Shown here: one piece after another, positions 8,929 through 19,070 of the stretch
Layout of the letters: each line of letters begins with the position of its first letter
How positions within the stretch are numbered: the stretch's first letter is position 1
Source of the DNA: UBA4416 sp044238845
GTDB lineage: Bacteria; Bacteroidota; Bacteroidia; B-17B0; Aurantibacillaceae
Reading direction: 5' to 3'
Assembly (NCBI GenBank): GCA_044238845.1
Contig: JBIICN010000020.1
Span: 1-64,000, forward strand
DNA length: 64,000 nt
Notes under the pieces: model-generated
What the model was told of the DNA's origin: nothing
Seen by the model: only the letters and a program-made list of their open reading frames with translations
Database searches by the model: none
Program-made: the position numbers and the translations under genes

Positions 8929-11493
8929 ATGAACATAAAAAAAATGCTTCCTTATATAGCAGCTGTTGCTATTTTTGCTATTATCAACATTATTCAATTT
9001 AGCCCAATTTTTTCAGGTAAAGCTTTAGAGCAAGGAGATATAATTAGATATAGAGGGATGAGTCAGGAAGTTACGGCCTTTAGAAATGCTGAACATACGG
9101 AACCTTTATGGACAAATTCAATGTTTGGAGGAATGCCTTCTTATCAGGTATCTGCAATATATCCAGGTAATTGGTTAGGAAATATTGACAAAGCTTTTCA
9201 TGCATTTTTGCCTCATCCTAATGGTTATTTGTTTCTTTATTTTATTGGTTTTTTTATTTTATTGTTATGTTTAGAGATTAATCCATGGCTTGCCATAGTT
9301 GGTGCCTTAGCTTATGGTTTTTCATCCTATTTCTTTATTATTATTGAAGCCGGTCACAACTCAAAAGCCAATGCCATAGGTTATTTAGCACCACTTTTGG
9401 GAGGCATTGTTTTATTAATGAGGGGTAAACATTGGTTAGGTTTTGGAGTTAGTATCTTGTTTTTAGGTTTAGAGTTAAATGCTGGACATCCTCAAATTTC
9501 ATACTACGGCTTTATGTTATTTGGTTTAGTTTTTATTGGTTATTTTGTTTTGGCATTTAAAGATAAAACAATTAAACCCTTTTTTATTAGTACTGCCATT
9601 TTTGTAGTAGCTTGTATTGTAGGTTTTTTGCCTAATGCAGGAAGCTTATACGCAACTTATGAATATGGAAATTATACGACTCGTGGTAAAACAGAATTAA
9701 CCATGAATGCTGATTTAAAGAGTAATGCAGGAAATATTACTTCTGGATTAGATAAGGATTATGCTACCCAATGGAGTTATGGTGTTGGTGAAACGTTTAC
9801 ATTTCTAATTCCTAATTTTAAAGGTGGGGGATCTGCCGCAATAGCAAGCATTGATAAAGACGCTCTAAAAAATGTTGATCCTCAAATGCGAGAACAAGTG
9901 GCACAAAGTTCTGCTTATTTTGGCGAACAACCTTTTACAAGTGGTCCAGTTTATATTGGCGCTATTGTTATTTTATTATGTGTTTTAGGATTGTTTATTA
10001 TTGATCATCCATTAAAATGGCCTTTAATTATTGGTACAATTATGTCTATTATGCTAGCATGGGGTAAAAATTTCATGGGCTTAACTAGTTTTTTTATGGA
10101 TTATTTTCCAGGATATAATAAATTTAGGGCTGTATCGATGATACTTATAGTTGCGGAATTAACTATCCCATTATTAGCTGTTTTAGCATTAGATAAATTC
10201 ATTAAATCATCAGCAAAAAACGAACAGTTTACTTTACCATTTTTAAAAAATCAAATTGATTTAAAAAAAATATTAATTATATCAGTCGCTGTTGTTGGTG
10301 GTTTTTGTTTAATAAGTGCCTTTTTGCCAACTGTTACAAACTCTTTTATTCCGGCAGGCGAAGAAACTCAAATTATGAATCAATTTAAACAAAGCGGTGC
10401 TTCAGATGCACAAATTGCGCAGTTTTTACCCGATTTTTTATCAAATATTCAAAAAGCAAGAGAATCAATTTTTAAAAGTGACGCTCGTCGTTCGTTAACA
10501 TTTGTAGCTTTAGCAGCCATCTTTTTATTTTTATTCTTAACTAAAAAATTGAAATTAGAGTTATTTTTCTTATCACTAGGTGTTTTTATGTTAGCAGATT
10601 TATGGCCTGTAGCTAGTAGATATTTAAATGATAAAAACTTTATTCCAAAAGCTCAATACGATGCAGCGCCTACAAAAACATCTGCTGATGAGCAAATATT
10701 ACAAGATAAGAGTTTAGATTATCGTGTATTGAATTTATCGACAAGTACCTTTAATGATGCTGCGACTTCTTATTATCACAAATCAATTGGAGGTTATCAC
10801 GGAGCAAAATTAAAAAAATACCAAGAGATTATTGATTTTCATTTAGATAAAGAAATTAATGATTTTTATAATGGTTTAAATACAGCGGTGCAAAATGATT
10901 CTTTAATGCGAATTCATACTTCTAAGTTAGGCGTATTAAATATGTTAAATACAAAATATGTGATTGTGCCAGCTAAGGATCAGGTATTTGCAATTCCTAA
11001 TCCACAAGCAAACGGTAATGCGTGGTTTGTGAAAAATATAAAAACAGTTGCTAATGCCGATTCAGAAATAGTTGCTTTATATGGTTTAAATACAAAACGA
11101 GAGGCAATTGTTCAACAAAAAAATAAAGAAAATATAACGATTTCTGAAAAGTATAATGCGGATGGTAAAATCACTTTACTATCATATAAACCCAATAATT
11201 TAGTTTATGAATCCGACTCAAAAGACAAAAATTTCGCTGTGTTTTCAGAAATATATTATCCAAAAGGATGGAATGCTTATTTAGACGGAATTTTAACACC
11301 CCATACATGTGTAAATTATATTTTACGTGGAATGGAATTACCAGCTGGTAAGCATAAAGTAGAATTTAAATTTGAACCAACTGCATATAAAACAGCCAAT
11401 AGTATTGCAATGATTGGTTCTATACTTTTATTTTTATTAGTAGGTATAAGCTTGTTTTTTGCAAATAAAAAGAAAGAGTTTGCCTTATTATAA
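8929..11493 (+). CDS. YfhO-family multi-spanning membrane protein
   Basis: 854 residues with an N-terminal hydrophobic segment, about a dozen further membrane segments up to about residue 560, a large extracytoplasmic region (about 570-820) and a final membrane helix near the C-terminus. Motifs typical of the Bacteroidota YfhO family are visible: NSMFGGMPSYQ after the first helix, GPVYIGAIV, and PKGWNAYLDG near the end. YfhO proteins belong to the GT-C-like glycosyltransferase superfamily and are tied to glycosylation of envelope polymers in Firmicutes; the substrate here is unknown. It has its own -7 box and is followed by a weak terminator-like hairpin. Confidence 0.88.
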   Translation: MNIKKMLPYIAAVAIFAIINIIQFSPIFSGKALEQGDIIRYRGMSQEVTAFRNAEHTEPLWTNSMFGGMPSYQVSAIYPGNWLGNIDKAFHAFLPHPNGYLFLYFIGFFILLLCLEINPWLAIVGALAYGFSSYFFIIIEAGHNSKANAIGYLAPLLGGIVLLMRGKHWLGFGVSILFLGLELNAGHPQISYYGFMLFGLVFIGYFVLAFKDKTIKPFFISTAIFVVACIVGFLPNAGSLYATYEYGNYTTRGKTELTMNADLKSNAGNITSGLDKDYATQWSYGVGETFTFLIPNFKGGGSAAIASIDKDALKNVDPQMREQVAQSSAYFGEQPFTSGPVYIGAIVILLCVLGLFIIDHPLKWPLIIGTIMSIMLAWGKNFMGLTSFFMDYFPGYNKFRAVSMILIVAELTIPLLAVLALDKFIKSSAKNEQFTLPFLKNQIDLKKILIISVAVVGGFCLISAFLPTVTNSFIPAGEETQIMNQFKQSGASDAQIAQFLPDFLSNIQKARESIFKSDARRSLTFVALAAIFLFLFLTKKLKLELFFLSLGVFMLADLWPVASRYLNDKNFIPKAQYDAAPTKTSADEQILQDKSLDYRVLNLSTSTFNDAATSYYHKSIGGYHGAKLKKYQEIIDFHLDKEINDFYNGLNTAVQNDSLMRIHTSKLGVLNMLNTKYVIVPAKDQVFAIPNPQANGNAWFVKNIKTVANADSEIVALYGLNTKREAIVQQKNKENITISEKYNADGKITLLSYKPNNLVYESDSKDKNFAVFSEIYYPKGWNAYLDGILTPHTCVNYILRGMELPAGKHKVEFKFEPTAYKTANSIAMIGSILLFLLVGISLFFANKKKEFALL

Positions 11494-11506
11494 TTTTTTC
11501 AAATTT

Positions 11507-11542
11507 AAAGCCTTCTGTTCTTTAATCTGAAAGGCTATTTTA
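11507..11542 (+). terminator. weak intrinsic terminator after the YfhO-family gene
   Basis: Arms AGCCTT (11509-11514) and AAGGCT (11531-11536) with a 16-base loop, followed by ATTTTAT. The stem is short, so this is tentative. Confidence 0.4.
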
Positions 11543-11625
11543 TCTGATTTTACAAATCATAGAGATTTTAAATTAAACGTCGTTGTGCGTTTTTTTTATT
11601 ATTTTTAGTTCTCAAAATCATTATC

Positions 11626-13719
11626 ATGACTAAATTTCTGTGTTTTATTATTACTTTTTCTTTTACAAGTACAATTTTCTCTCAAACACCTTTACATTGC
11701 GGTGCTGATGAAATGCGGATTAATACGTTAAAGCAAAACCCACAAATAGCGAAGGCGGTTATAAATAGAGATCAAGAATTAGAAAAATTCACACAAAATT
11801 ATACCCAATCCTTAAATAAATCTGCATCTACAGCAACATATGTTATACCTGTGGTGTTTCATGTCATACATAATTATGGAACCGAAAATATTTCAGATGC
11901 TCAAATAAAAGATGGTTTAGATATAGTAAATAAAACATTTAATAAAACACATCCAAATAATGCCACTATTGTATCGGCGTTTCAAAGTATTCATGCGGAT
12001 TGTGATATTGAATTTCGTTTGGCAACATTAGATCCTAATGGTAATTGTCATAGTGGCATTAATCGTGTTGCCTCACCTTTAACTTCTAGTGGAGACCACC
12101 GTGTAAAAAATTTAATTCATTGGCCACCAACAAAATATTTAAATGTTTATATCGTAGCAAATGCTGCTAGTTTAGCAGGACATGCCGTGTGGCCAAGTGA
12201 TGCAGATACAATTCCTTTGTGGGATGGTATTGTGTTATCGCATAGTTATGTTGGAACATTTGGAACATCCAATCTTATGAGATCAGTTGCTTTTGCTCAT
12301 GAATGTGGACATTACTTAAATCTACAGCACATTTGGGGAGGTAATAACGTACCAGGTTTTTATTTTTATCCTTGTGCTGATCCCAATAAAGATTGCAATA
12401 TAGATGATTTAGTAGCTGATACACCTCCAACGATTGGATGGCAATCTTGCAATTTAACAGGAGCATCTTGTGGAAACACCGTTGATAATGTTCAAAATGC
12501 CATGGATTATAGCTACTGCAATATTATGTTTACCCAAGGTCAAAAAACTCGTATGCAAGCCTGTTTAAATTCTCCAATTGCAGGTCGAAATAATTTATGG
12601 CAAACATCGAATTTAATTTCCACAGGTACTTATACAACAGTTGCTACTTTATGTAAGGCTGATTTTTTAAGTAATAAAACGATGGTTTGTCCAAGTGCAA
12701 GTTCTGTAACTTTTACAAATACTTCATATAATGGTACTTTCTCCTCATTAGAATGGAAATTTGCTGGCGCTACGCCATCTGTTTCTACATTATCAAATCC
12801 AACAGTTACTTATTCAATACCAGGCTCCTATGATGTTGAATTGAAAGTAAAAAATGGAACAGATTCTTTGATAGTCGTAAAGCAACATTATATTAATGTT
12901 TTGTCAAATACAGGAACAACTTATCCATTTTCTGAAAACTTTGAAACTGTTACTTCTCTCAATGGAACTGATTGGTTTACCAATAATTTAGATACTTCTA
13001 ATACATGGCAATTAACCAATTTAGCTGCTGCATCAGGAAGCACAAGTATTATGATTGATAATTTTAATAATTCAATTAATGGAAAAGATGAATTATATAG
13101 TAGAGTGATTAACTTATCTGGTGCAACAGGTTTATCTATTGATTTTAAATATGCCTTTGCTAGAAGAGATACTAGTAATAAAGACCAATTACAATTGTCT
13201 GGCATTACATCATGTGGAGGAACAACAGTACCACGTTTTACTGGTATTGGCTCTTTATTAGAAACAGTTCCCATTCAGACAACTGCTTTTTATCCAACAC
13301 AATTAAATGAATGGAGATTCGTATCCGCTTCATTAACTTCTTTATTTATGACTTCAGGATTTAGAATGAAATTTGTTTTTAATAAACTAGGAGGTAATAA
13401 TATATTTATTGATGATATTAATATTAATATTTCAACAGATACAAAGGATATTTCGGAAACAATAGAATTAGTAACCATTTATCCTAATCCAACTTCTAAT
13501 TCATGTGGTATTAAATTTAATGTTAATCAAACCAAAACATTAGCTGTAAATGTGTTTAATATTATAGGCGAAAAAGTACAAACCATTCAAAAAAACATTT
13601 ATGAAGAAGGTGAACACGAAGTGAAATTAAACACGTCGAATCTTTCTAATGGATTGTATATTGTTCAAATAAACGATGGAACTAGAGCCATTAATAAGCA
13701 GTTAATAATTAGTAAATAA
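11626..13719 (+). CDS. Secreted M43-family metalloprotease with PKD domain and type IX sorting domain
   Basis: 697 residues. Signal peptide of about 20 residues ending in TIFSQ. The catalytic domain covers about 70-330, with the zinc site HECGHYLNLQH (His225, Glu226, His229, His235), which fits HExxHxxxxxH of pappalysin-like M43 peptidases. The downstream MDYS resembles the Met-turn. A PKD-like domain follows at about 345-425 (FAGATPSVSTLSNPTVTY). Then comes a region like a lectin or MAM-type beta-sandwich (about 430-600), and a C-terminal type A sorting domain (YPNPTSN, LSNGLYIVQI). It should be exported by Sec, then cross the outer membrane via type IX secretion. Only the third zinc-motif position, Cys227, is unusual; the chelators are intact. 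Confidence 0.93.
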   Translation: MTKFLCFIITFSFTSTIFSQTPLHCGADEMRINTLKQNPQIAKAVINRDQELEKFTQNYTQSLNKSASTATYVIPVVFHVIHNYGTENISDAQIKDGLDIVNKTFNKTHPNNATIVSAFQSIHADCDIEFRLATLDPNGNCHSGINRVASPLTSSGDHRVKNLIHWPPTKYLNVYIVANAASLAGHAVWPSDADTIPLWDGIVLSHSYVGTFGTSNLMRSVAFAHECGHYLNLQHIWGGNNVPGFYFYPCADPNKDCNIDDLVADTPPTIGWQSCNLTGASCGNTVDNVQNAMDYSYCNIMFTQGQKTRMQACLNSPIAGRNNLWQTSNLISTGTYTTVATLCKADFLSNKTMVCPSASSVTFTNTSYNGTFSSLEWKFAGATPSVSTLSNPTVTYSIPGSYDVELKVKNGTDSLIVVKQHYINVLSNTGTTYPFSENFETVTSLNGTDWFTNNLDTSNTWQLTNLAAASGSTSIMIDNFNNSINGKDELYSRVINLSGATGLSIDFKYAFARRDTSNKDQLQLSGITSCGGTTVPRFTGIGSLLETVPIQTTAFYPTQLNEWRFVSASLTSLFMTSGFRMKFVFNKLGGNNIFIDDININISTDTKDISETIELVTIYPNPTSNSCGIKFNVNQTKTLAVNVFNIIGEKVQTIQKNIYEEGEHEVKLNTSNLSNGLYIVQINDGTRAINKQLIISK

Positions 13720-13766
13720 GCAATTTTTAGCTTTATTTTCTGCTGTTTCCTTATTATCTTTAGCCT

Positions 13767-15791
13767 GTGTCATTTAAACTTATATCGGAATTTCAGCCCA
13801 CTGGTGATCAACCTACAGCTATTCAACAATTAGTAGAAGGTTTAAATGCTAATACCAAACATCAAGTCCTTTTAGGAGTAACTGGTTCTGGTAAAACCTT
13901 TACAGCAGCTAATGTTATTCAGCAAGTCAATAAGCCAACACTTATTTTGAGTCATAATAAAACCTTAGCGGCTCAATTGTATAGTGAGTTCAAACAATTT
14001 TTTCCAGAAAACGCAGTAGAGTATTTTGTGAGTTATTACGATTACTATCAGCCAGAAGCTTACTTACCAACTACTGGTACTTATATAGAAAAAGATTTAC
14101 AAGTTAATGATGAGATAGAAAAACTACGTATTAGTGCTTCTTCGGCATTACTATCGGGTAGGAGGGATGTGATAGTGGTATCGTCTGTATCTTGTATTTA
14201 TGGTATTGGTAATCCAACTGATTTTAAAAAGAATATTATTGAAATCGAAGTAGGGAAAGTTATTTCTAGAAATAAATTATTGCATCAATTAGTTGGTGCT
14301 TTATATTCAAGAACAACAGAAGAATTTAAACGAAGTACATTTAGAGTAAAAGGTGATACGGTTGATGTGAATTTATCTTATGCCGATTACGCGGTTCGTA
14401 TTAGTTTTTTTGGAGATGAAATTGAATCGATTGAAACCTTTGATCCAATTCATGGAACAATCATACAAAAACATGAAGATTTTAGAATTTATCCAGCCAA
14501 CATCTTTGTAACCGCGCCAGACACTTTACAAAATGCCATGGTGAATATTCAAGACGATATGGTAAAGCATGTCGCTTTCTTGAAATCACAAGGTAAAGAT
14601 TTAGAAGCAAAACGTATTGAAGAGCGTGTGAATTACGATTTAGAAATGATGCGTGAGTTAGGATACTGTAGTGGAATTGAAAACTACTCTCGCTATATGG
14701 ATGGCAGAGCACCTGGTACTCGTCCTTTCTGTTTATTAGATTATTTTCCTGAAGATTATTTAATGATTATCGATGAGAGTCATGCAACATTACCTCAAGT
14801 TCGTGCGATGTTTGGTGGCGATTTTTCTCGTAAACAAAATTTAGTAGAATATGGTTTCCGCTTGCCTTCCGCTATGGATAATCGTCCTTTAAAATTTGAA
14901 GAATTTCAAACCCTAATTAATCAGGTGATTTATGTGTCGGCTACACCAGCTGAATATGAATTAGAACAAGCTGAGGGAATTGTGGTGGAACAATTAGTTC
15001 GTCCAACAGGCATTTTAGATCCAATTATTGAAGTTAGGCCTAGTGGTAATCAAGTAGATGATTTACTAGATGAAATTCATAAAGTTGTAGAAAGAGATGA
15101 GCGTGTTTTAGTAACGACACTGACCAAACGAATGGCAGAGGAACTTTCTAAATACTTAACTAAGTTACAAATTCGTTGTCGATACATACACAGTGAAGTA
15201 GATACCTTGGAACGAGTAGAAATATTGCGTCAGTTACGTGTGGGAATGTTTGATGTATTAATTGGAATCAACTTATTAAGAGAAGGATTGGATTTACCAG
15301 AAGTATCATTAGTTGCCATCTTAGATGCAGATAAAGAAGGCTTTTTAAGAAATGTAAGGAGTTTAGTGCAAACATCTGGTAGAGCGGCTCGAAATGTGAA
15401 TGGTAGAGTAATTATGTATGCTGATAAAATAACAGATAGTATGCGTATTACGATTGAGGAAACTGGTAGAAGAAGAAAACGACAAATAGAGTACAACTAT
15501 AAAAACGGCATCACGCCAACGCAAGCTGGTAAAAAAGCCTTATTACAACCAAATGATCATGGCATTGAAGTTACGGTTGATGGTAAATTAGTTCGCACAT
15601 ATATTGAGCCAGAGGAGTTAAGTTACGCAGCCGATCCAGTAGTGCAATACATGAGTAAAGATGAATTGAAAAAACAAATAACCAAATTAAAATCGGCGAT
15701 GCTAAAAGCCTCTAAAGAAATGGACTTTATGAAAGCAGCTAGTTTGCGTGACGAAATGTTTGGTTTAGAAAAATTGTTAGGTGAAAAATAG
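13767..15791 (+). CDS. uvrB: UvrABC excinuclease subunit B
   Basis: 674 residues, full family length. Nucleotide excision repair: receives damaged DNA from UvrA, verifies the lesion and recruits UvrC. Walker A GVTGSGKT is at 37-44, the beta-hairpin motif YYDYYQPEAYLP follows, then the DESH helicase motif (IIDESH), SATPAEYEL, and the C-terminal UVR domain (about 635-670). The start is a GTG: an in-frame stop lies at 13761 and no ATG precedes the conserved FQPTGDQPTAI. A TATCTTTA sequence at 13755-13762, one base off the -7 box, sits just before the GTG, so the mRNA may be leaderless. It is the first gene of a tight four-gene run. Confidence 0.96.
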   Translation: MSFKLISEFQPTGDQPTAIQQLVEGLNANTKHQVLLGVTGSGKTFTAANVIQQVNKPTLILSHNKTLAAQLYSEFKQFFPENAVEYFVSYYDYYQPEAYLPTTGTYIEKDLQVNDEIEKLRISASSALLSGRRDVIVVSSVSCIYGIGNPTDFKKNIIEIEVGKVISRNKLLHQLVGALYSRTTEEFKRSTFRVKGDTVDVNLSYADYAVRISFFGDEIESIETFDPIHGTIIQKHEDFRIYPANIFVTAPDTLQNAMVNIQDDMVKHVAFLKSQGKDLEAKRIEERVNYDLEMMRELGYCSGIENYSRYMDGRAPGTRPFCLLDYFPEDYLMIIDESHATLPQVRAMFGGDFSRKQNLVEYGFRLPSAMDNRPLKFEEFQTLINQVIYVSATPAEYELEQAEGIVVEQLVRPTGILDPIIEVRPSGNQVDDLLDEIHKVVERDERVLVTTLTKRMAEELSKYLTKLQIRCRYIHSEVDTLERVEILRQLRVGMFDVLIGINLLREGLDLPEVSLVAILDADKEGFLRNVRSLVQTSGRAARNVNGRVIMYADKITDSMRITIEETGRRRKRQIEYNYKNGITPTQAGKKALLQPNDHGIEVTVDGKLVRTYIEPEELSYAADPVVQYMSKDELKKQITKLKSAMLKASKEMDFMKAASLRDEMFGLEKLLGEK

Positions 15792-18195
15792 TAACAATAC
15801 ATCCTGCTGTTATAAAAAATATGTTCGTCATATTTTTATAGTCTTACTGGTTATAGGTTTCACTAATAGCTTTTTTTCTCAGACAACTAAAAATTTATAT
15901 AAATCTACTTTACCAAACAATTTAAATTGGATGAATATCCAAACTGAATTTTACAAACTCCTAAACGAACTTCGACAACAACAAAACGCTACCATATTAT
16001 ACAGCGATAACATATTATCACTGGCCGCTACAGACCAGGCGCATTACATGGATAGCGTCCATAAAGTCACTCATGATCAAAAATTAAAACGAAAAGAAAC
16101 GCCTCAGAAAAGAGTTTTCTTTTATAATGGTACTCATGACCAAATTGGTGAAAATTGCATAATGATTTATATTAATAAGTCAATGAAAGTAAAATATTCC
16201 AAAACACCAATTGTTGCCAAAACAGAAAATGAAATAGCAAAAGCTCTTTTTTTAGGCTGGAAAAATTCACCAGGACATTATAAAAACATGACTACACCTG
16301 ATTATGATGTAGCAGGCTTAGGTTTTTATTTTAACAAAGATAGTAGCATTTTATATAGTGCTCAAGTGTTTGGAGCAAAGCCCTTTGTTCCTAAAAAAGG
16401 ATTGGATAGTCCGGAAAATGCTTTTGATGTTAAAGATTATAATCCATCTATTTGCAATTGTATGTCATCAAACTCTTGGAGAGAATTAAATAATGAAATG
16501 ACTATTGTGCAAGGTGAAGATTCCATTTATGTTGAATGTAAAAAACTCGATAAATTCAAAGCATTTTTTAATAATCCAACAGATGCGTTTTATTTAGATT
16601 ATGTTTTAAGAGAGCAGTTTCCTTGTGAAAAAAATAATTTATTACATGGCTCACCAATTTATGATGGCTTTATGACAAAGCCTGTTTTATGTAAAGACAT
16701 TATAAAAAGAAATAAAGCACCTGGAAATAATTTGTATGCGGCCATTGGACCTGTTCCAAAGGAAGTGAAAAACTATAAATATGGATTAAATTACGGTATT
16801 GTAAAAAATGGGTACGGATGTTTGTATACTTATGTTACAACGGCACCTAGTGAAAATCTGGCGATACTCAATTTAATTCCAAAATGGATTGATAATCAAG
16901 GTTTGGAAATTAAAAAGGATACGTTTAATGGAGTGCTAACATTCATTGTTCCATTTGAGAGAGGAAAAACGGTTGCTAACGAAATCTATAAGAATACATT
17001 GATTAAACGATTAAATGTCTATAAACCATTTGCCAAATCTTTAAAAATAAAAACATTTAGTTCTATTGAAGGTAGCACGGATATTAACTTAAAGCTTCAA
17101 AAAGAAAGAGCGGCACATTTGAAAGAAATAATTACGTCAATTTGTAATACAGAATTAAACACCGAAATTGAAGAGAAAGAAAATTGGGAGCAGTTTATCA
17201 AGGAGATTAAAGGCACCAGATATAATTATTTGGCAGGTTATTCTAAAGAAAAGATTAAGGCGACACTTCAGTCAAAAAAAATGTTAGATTCTCTTGATAT
17301 CATTTTAAAGGCAACTCGAATAGCAAAAATAGAAATCGATATCACAGCCAATATTGATAAAGATTCTGACCCATATATTTTACTAGGCGCATACAAAAAA
17401 GCACTCGAAATAGGAGATTCTTTGCAAGCTTTTGCTTGTCAGAGTAGACTCATCTATTATTTACGAACTTATAAACTAACCAATAATGATATAACATCTA
17501 TTGAAATTCCATCTAATAGAAAATATATTTCGCATTTAACAAATTGGGTGGGCTTAGCAACTAATGACCCAGAAATGTTTTATACTAACAAAACACGGGA
17601 AATGGCTGTCACTTATTCAACAATAGACACCAACTATTTACCACTTCAATTCAATTACTGTATCATGGCTATAAAATATATACATGAGCTGGGTGATACT
17701 ATTATTCCGATAAAAAATCTAGAGTATAAAATCAATAAATGTTACAAATTAAAAACCATTCTTGATTCTACTTATGTTGATTATATGCTATTGAATTATA
17801 ATATTTTGACAGCTTATAATAATAACGTGATTCATAGATACGAAAAAATAGATAAGTCCTTAAAAGATATCAAAGCCTATTTTTTAAAGCATGAAATCAA
17901 TGAAACTGAAGGGATTAAGCTTGGACTTTTATTTAATTTATATGGAAAATATGATTGGACCCTTGAAATATTATATCCTCTATTAAAAAAACATCCTCAA
18001 AACAACGATATCTTATTTTTATTTATTAAAACATATACACCCGCTAATGCAACTTTTGTGAATGAGCAGGAATATTTAGGGTATTTAACTCTAGCGAAAA
18101 AAAGAGATAAAAAACGATTTAATGATTGGGTTGATGTAGATTGTTTTCAACTAATGAGACGACCTGAAATTAAAGCTGAGTATTGTAAACCATGA
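15781..18195 (+). CDS. Envelope protein with N-terminal CAP (SCP/PR-1) domain
   Basis: 804 residues from a GTG that overlaps the uvrB stop by 11 bases; no ATG is available before the signal peptide (hydrophobic 17-30, ending FFSQ). A CAP domain spans about 42-195: LLNELRQQQ, LAATDQAHYM, IGENCIMI, and WKNSPGHYKNMTTPDYDVAGLGFYF. CAP domains are secreted alpha-beta-alpha folds of varied function. The middle region (about 400-460) contains SSIEGSTDINLKLQKERAAHL, like the core of OmpA-type peptidoglycan-binding domains. The C-terminal 250 residues look helical and TPR-like. The function is unknown; it is probably periplasmic or surface exposed. It overlaps prmC by ATGA, so it is co-translated with it. 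Confidence 0.75.
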   Translation: MKNSNNTSCCYKKYVRHIFIVLLVIGFTNSFFSQTTKNLYKSTLPNNLNWMNIQTEFYKLLNELRQQQNATILYSDNILSLAATDQAHYMDSVHKVTHDQKLKRKETPQKRVFFYNGTHDQIGENCIMIYINKSMKVKYSKTPIVAKTENEIAKALFLGWKNSPGHYKNMTTPDYDVAGLGFYFNKDSSILYSAQVFGAKPFVPKKGLDSPENAFDVKDYNPSICNCMSSNSWRELNNEMTIVQGEDSIYVECKKLDKFKAFFNNPTDAFYLDYVLREQFPCEKNNLLHGSPIYDGFMTKPVLCKDIIKRNKAPGNNLYAAIGPVPKEVKNYKYGLNYGIVKNGYGCLYTYVTTAPSENLAILNLIPKWIDNQGLEIKKDTFNGVLTFIVPFERGKTVANEIYKNTLIKRLNVYKPFAKSLKIKTFSSIEGSTDINLKLQKERAAHLKEIITSICNTELNTEIEEKENWEQFIKEIKGTRYNYLAGYSKEKIKATLQSKKMLDSLDIILKATRIAKIEIDITANIDKDSDPYILLGAYKKALEIGDSLQAFACQSRLIYYLRTYKLTNNDITSIEIPSNRKYISHLTNWVGLATNDPEMFYTNKTREMAVTYSTIDTNYLPLQFNYCIMAIKYIHELGDTIIPIKNLEYKINKCYKLKTILDSTYVDYMLLNYNILTAYNNNVIHRYEKIDKSLKDIKAYFLKHEINETEGIKLGLLFNLYGKYDWTLEILYPLLKKHPQNNDILFLFIKTYTPANATFVNEQEYLGYLTLAKKRDKKRFNDWVDVDCFQLMRRPEIKAEYCKP

Positions 18196-19070
18196 AAATA
18201 GCCACCAACAGACTATCCGATTTATACGAGTTTTATAAAAACGAATTATCATTGATATATGATGAAGGAGAGTTGTATTCTATTTTTGAATTGGTGTGTG
18301 AGAAGTATTTAAATTATTCTAAATCTCAAGTAACACAGCATTTTGAAGAGAATATCAATCAATCTAATTTGATTAATATATATAATGCTGGTGTTGAACT
18401 GAAAAAAGGTACGCCGATACAATATATTTTAAAAGAAGCGTTTTTTTATGATTTAATCTTTAATGTATCTAATGCTGTATTAATTCCTCGTCCCGAAACC
18501 GAAGAGTTAGTAGACCTGATAATAAAATCTCAAATAACGAATAACTCTCCAATATCTATTTTGGATATTGGAACAGGCTCTGGTTGTATTCCTATTACTC
18601 TAAAAAAACATTTACCTCAAGCAAAAGTTTTTGGTATTGATATTTCGGATGAAGCTTTAGAAGTAGCTAAATCAAATGCTACTAAAAATAATGTAGAAGT
18701 AGAGTTTATAAAACAAGATATATTATCTAATCTCAAATCATCACTTATCACTCATCATTTATCACTGATTGTAAGTAATCCTCCTTATGTTTTAAATTCG
18801 GAAGCTCAACAAATGGATGCTCGAGTATTAGAACATGAGCCTCATTTAGCCCTTTTTGTGGAAGATAATGATCCTATTATTTTTTATAAACGCATTATCG
18901 ACTTGTGCAGCAGACATTTAGAGGAAAAAGGCTGGTTGTTTTTTGAGTTAAATCCCATGTATGCAATAGATGTAAAAAACTATGCAAATGACAGTAAAAT
19001 CTTTAATTTTACAGAGATTTTAAGTGACATGAGTGGAAAACAACGATTTTTAAAAGCACAAAAAAAATGA
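18192..19070 (+). CDS. prmC: Peptide chain release factor N5-glutamine methyltransferase
   Basis: 292 residues. It methylates the glutamine of the GGQ motif in release factors 1 and 2 using S-adenosylmethionine, in the cytosol. The SAM-binding motif DIGTGSGCIP is at about 125-134, the acidic loop FGIDIS at 147-152, and the catalytic NPPY at 196-199. PRPETEELV at 99-107 is also diagnostic. Just before NPPY, residues 183-189 (SSLITHH) are encoded by a 17-base sequence identical to an intergenic repeat at 39449-39465. Most PrmC proteins have a shorter link there, so the repeat may be an in-frame insertion. ATGA overlaps on both sides place it in one operon. Confidence 0.94.
   Translation: MKIATNRLSDLYEFYKNELSLIYDEGELYSIFELVCEKYLNYSKSQVTQHFEENINQSNLINIYNAGVELKKGTPIQYILKEAFFYDLIFNVSNAVLIPRPETEELVDLIIKSQITNNSPISILDIGTGSGCIPITLKKHLPQAKVFGIDISDEALEVAKSNATKNNVEVEFIKQDILSNLKSSLITHHLSLIVSNPPYVLNSEAQQMDARVLEHEPHLALFVEDNDPIIFYKRIIDLCSRHLEEKGWLFFELNPMYAIDVKNYANDSKIFNFTEILSDMSGKQRFLKAQKK
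18740..18756 (-). repeat. 17-base repeat copy inside prmC
   Basis: Read on the minus strand this is GATGAGTGATAAGTGAT, identical to 39449-39465. Further GTGATAA-like units continue to about 18766, so the match to the repeat array is not limited to the 17 bases. Confidence 0.75.

Noticed and set aside
12921..13274. 117-codon ORF antisense to the M43 protease
   Set aside because: Shadow of the coding strand, no recognisable domain.
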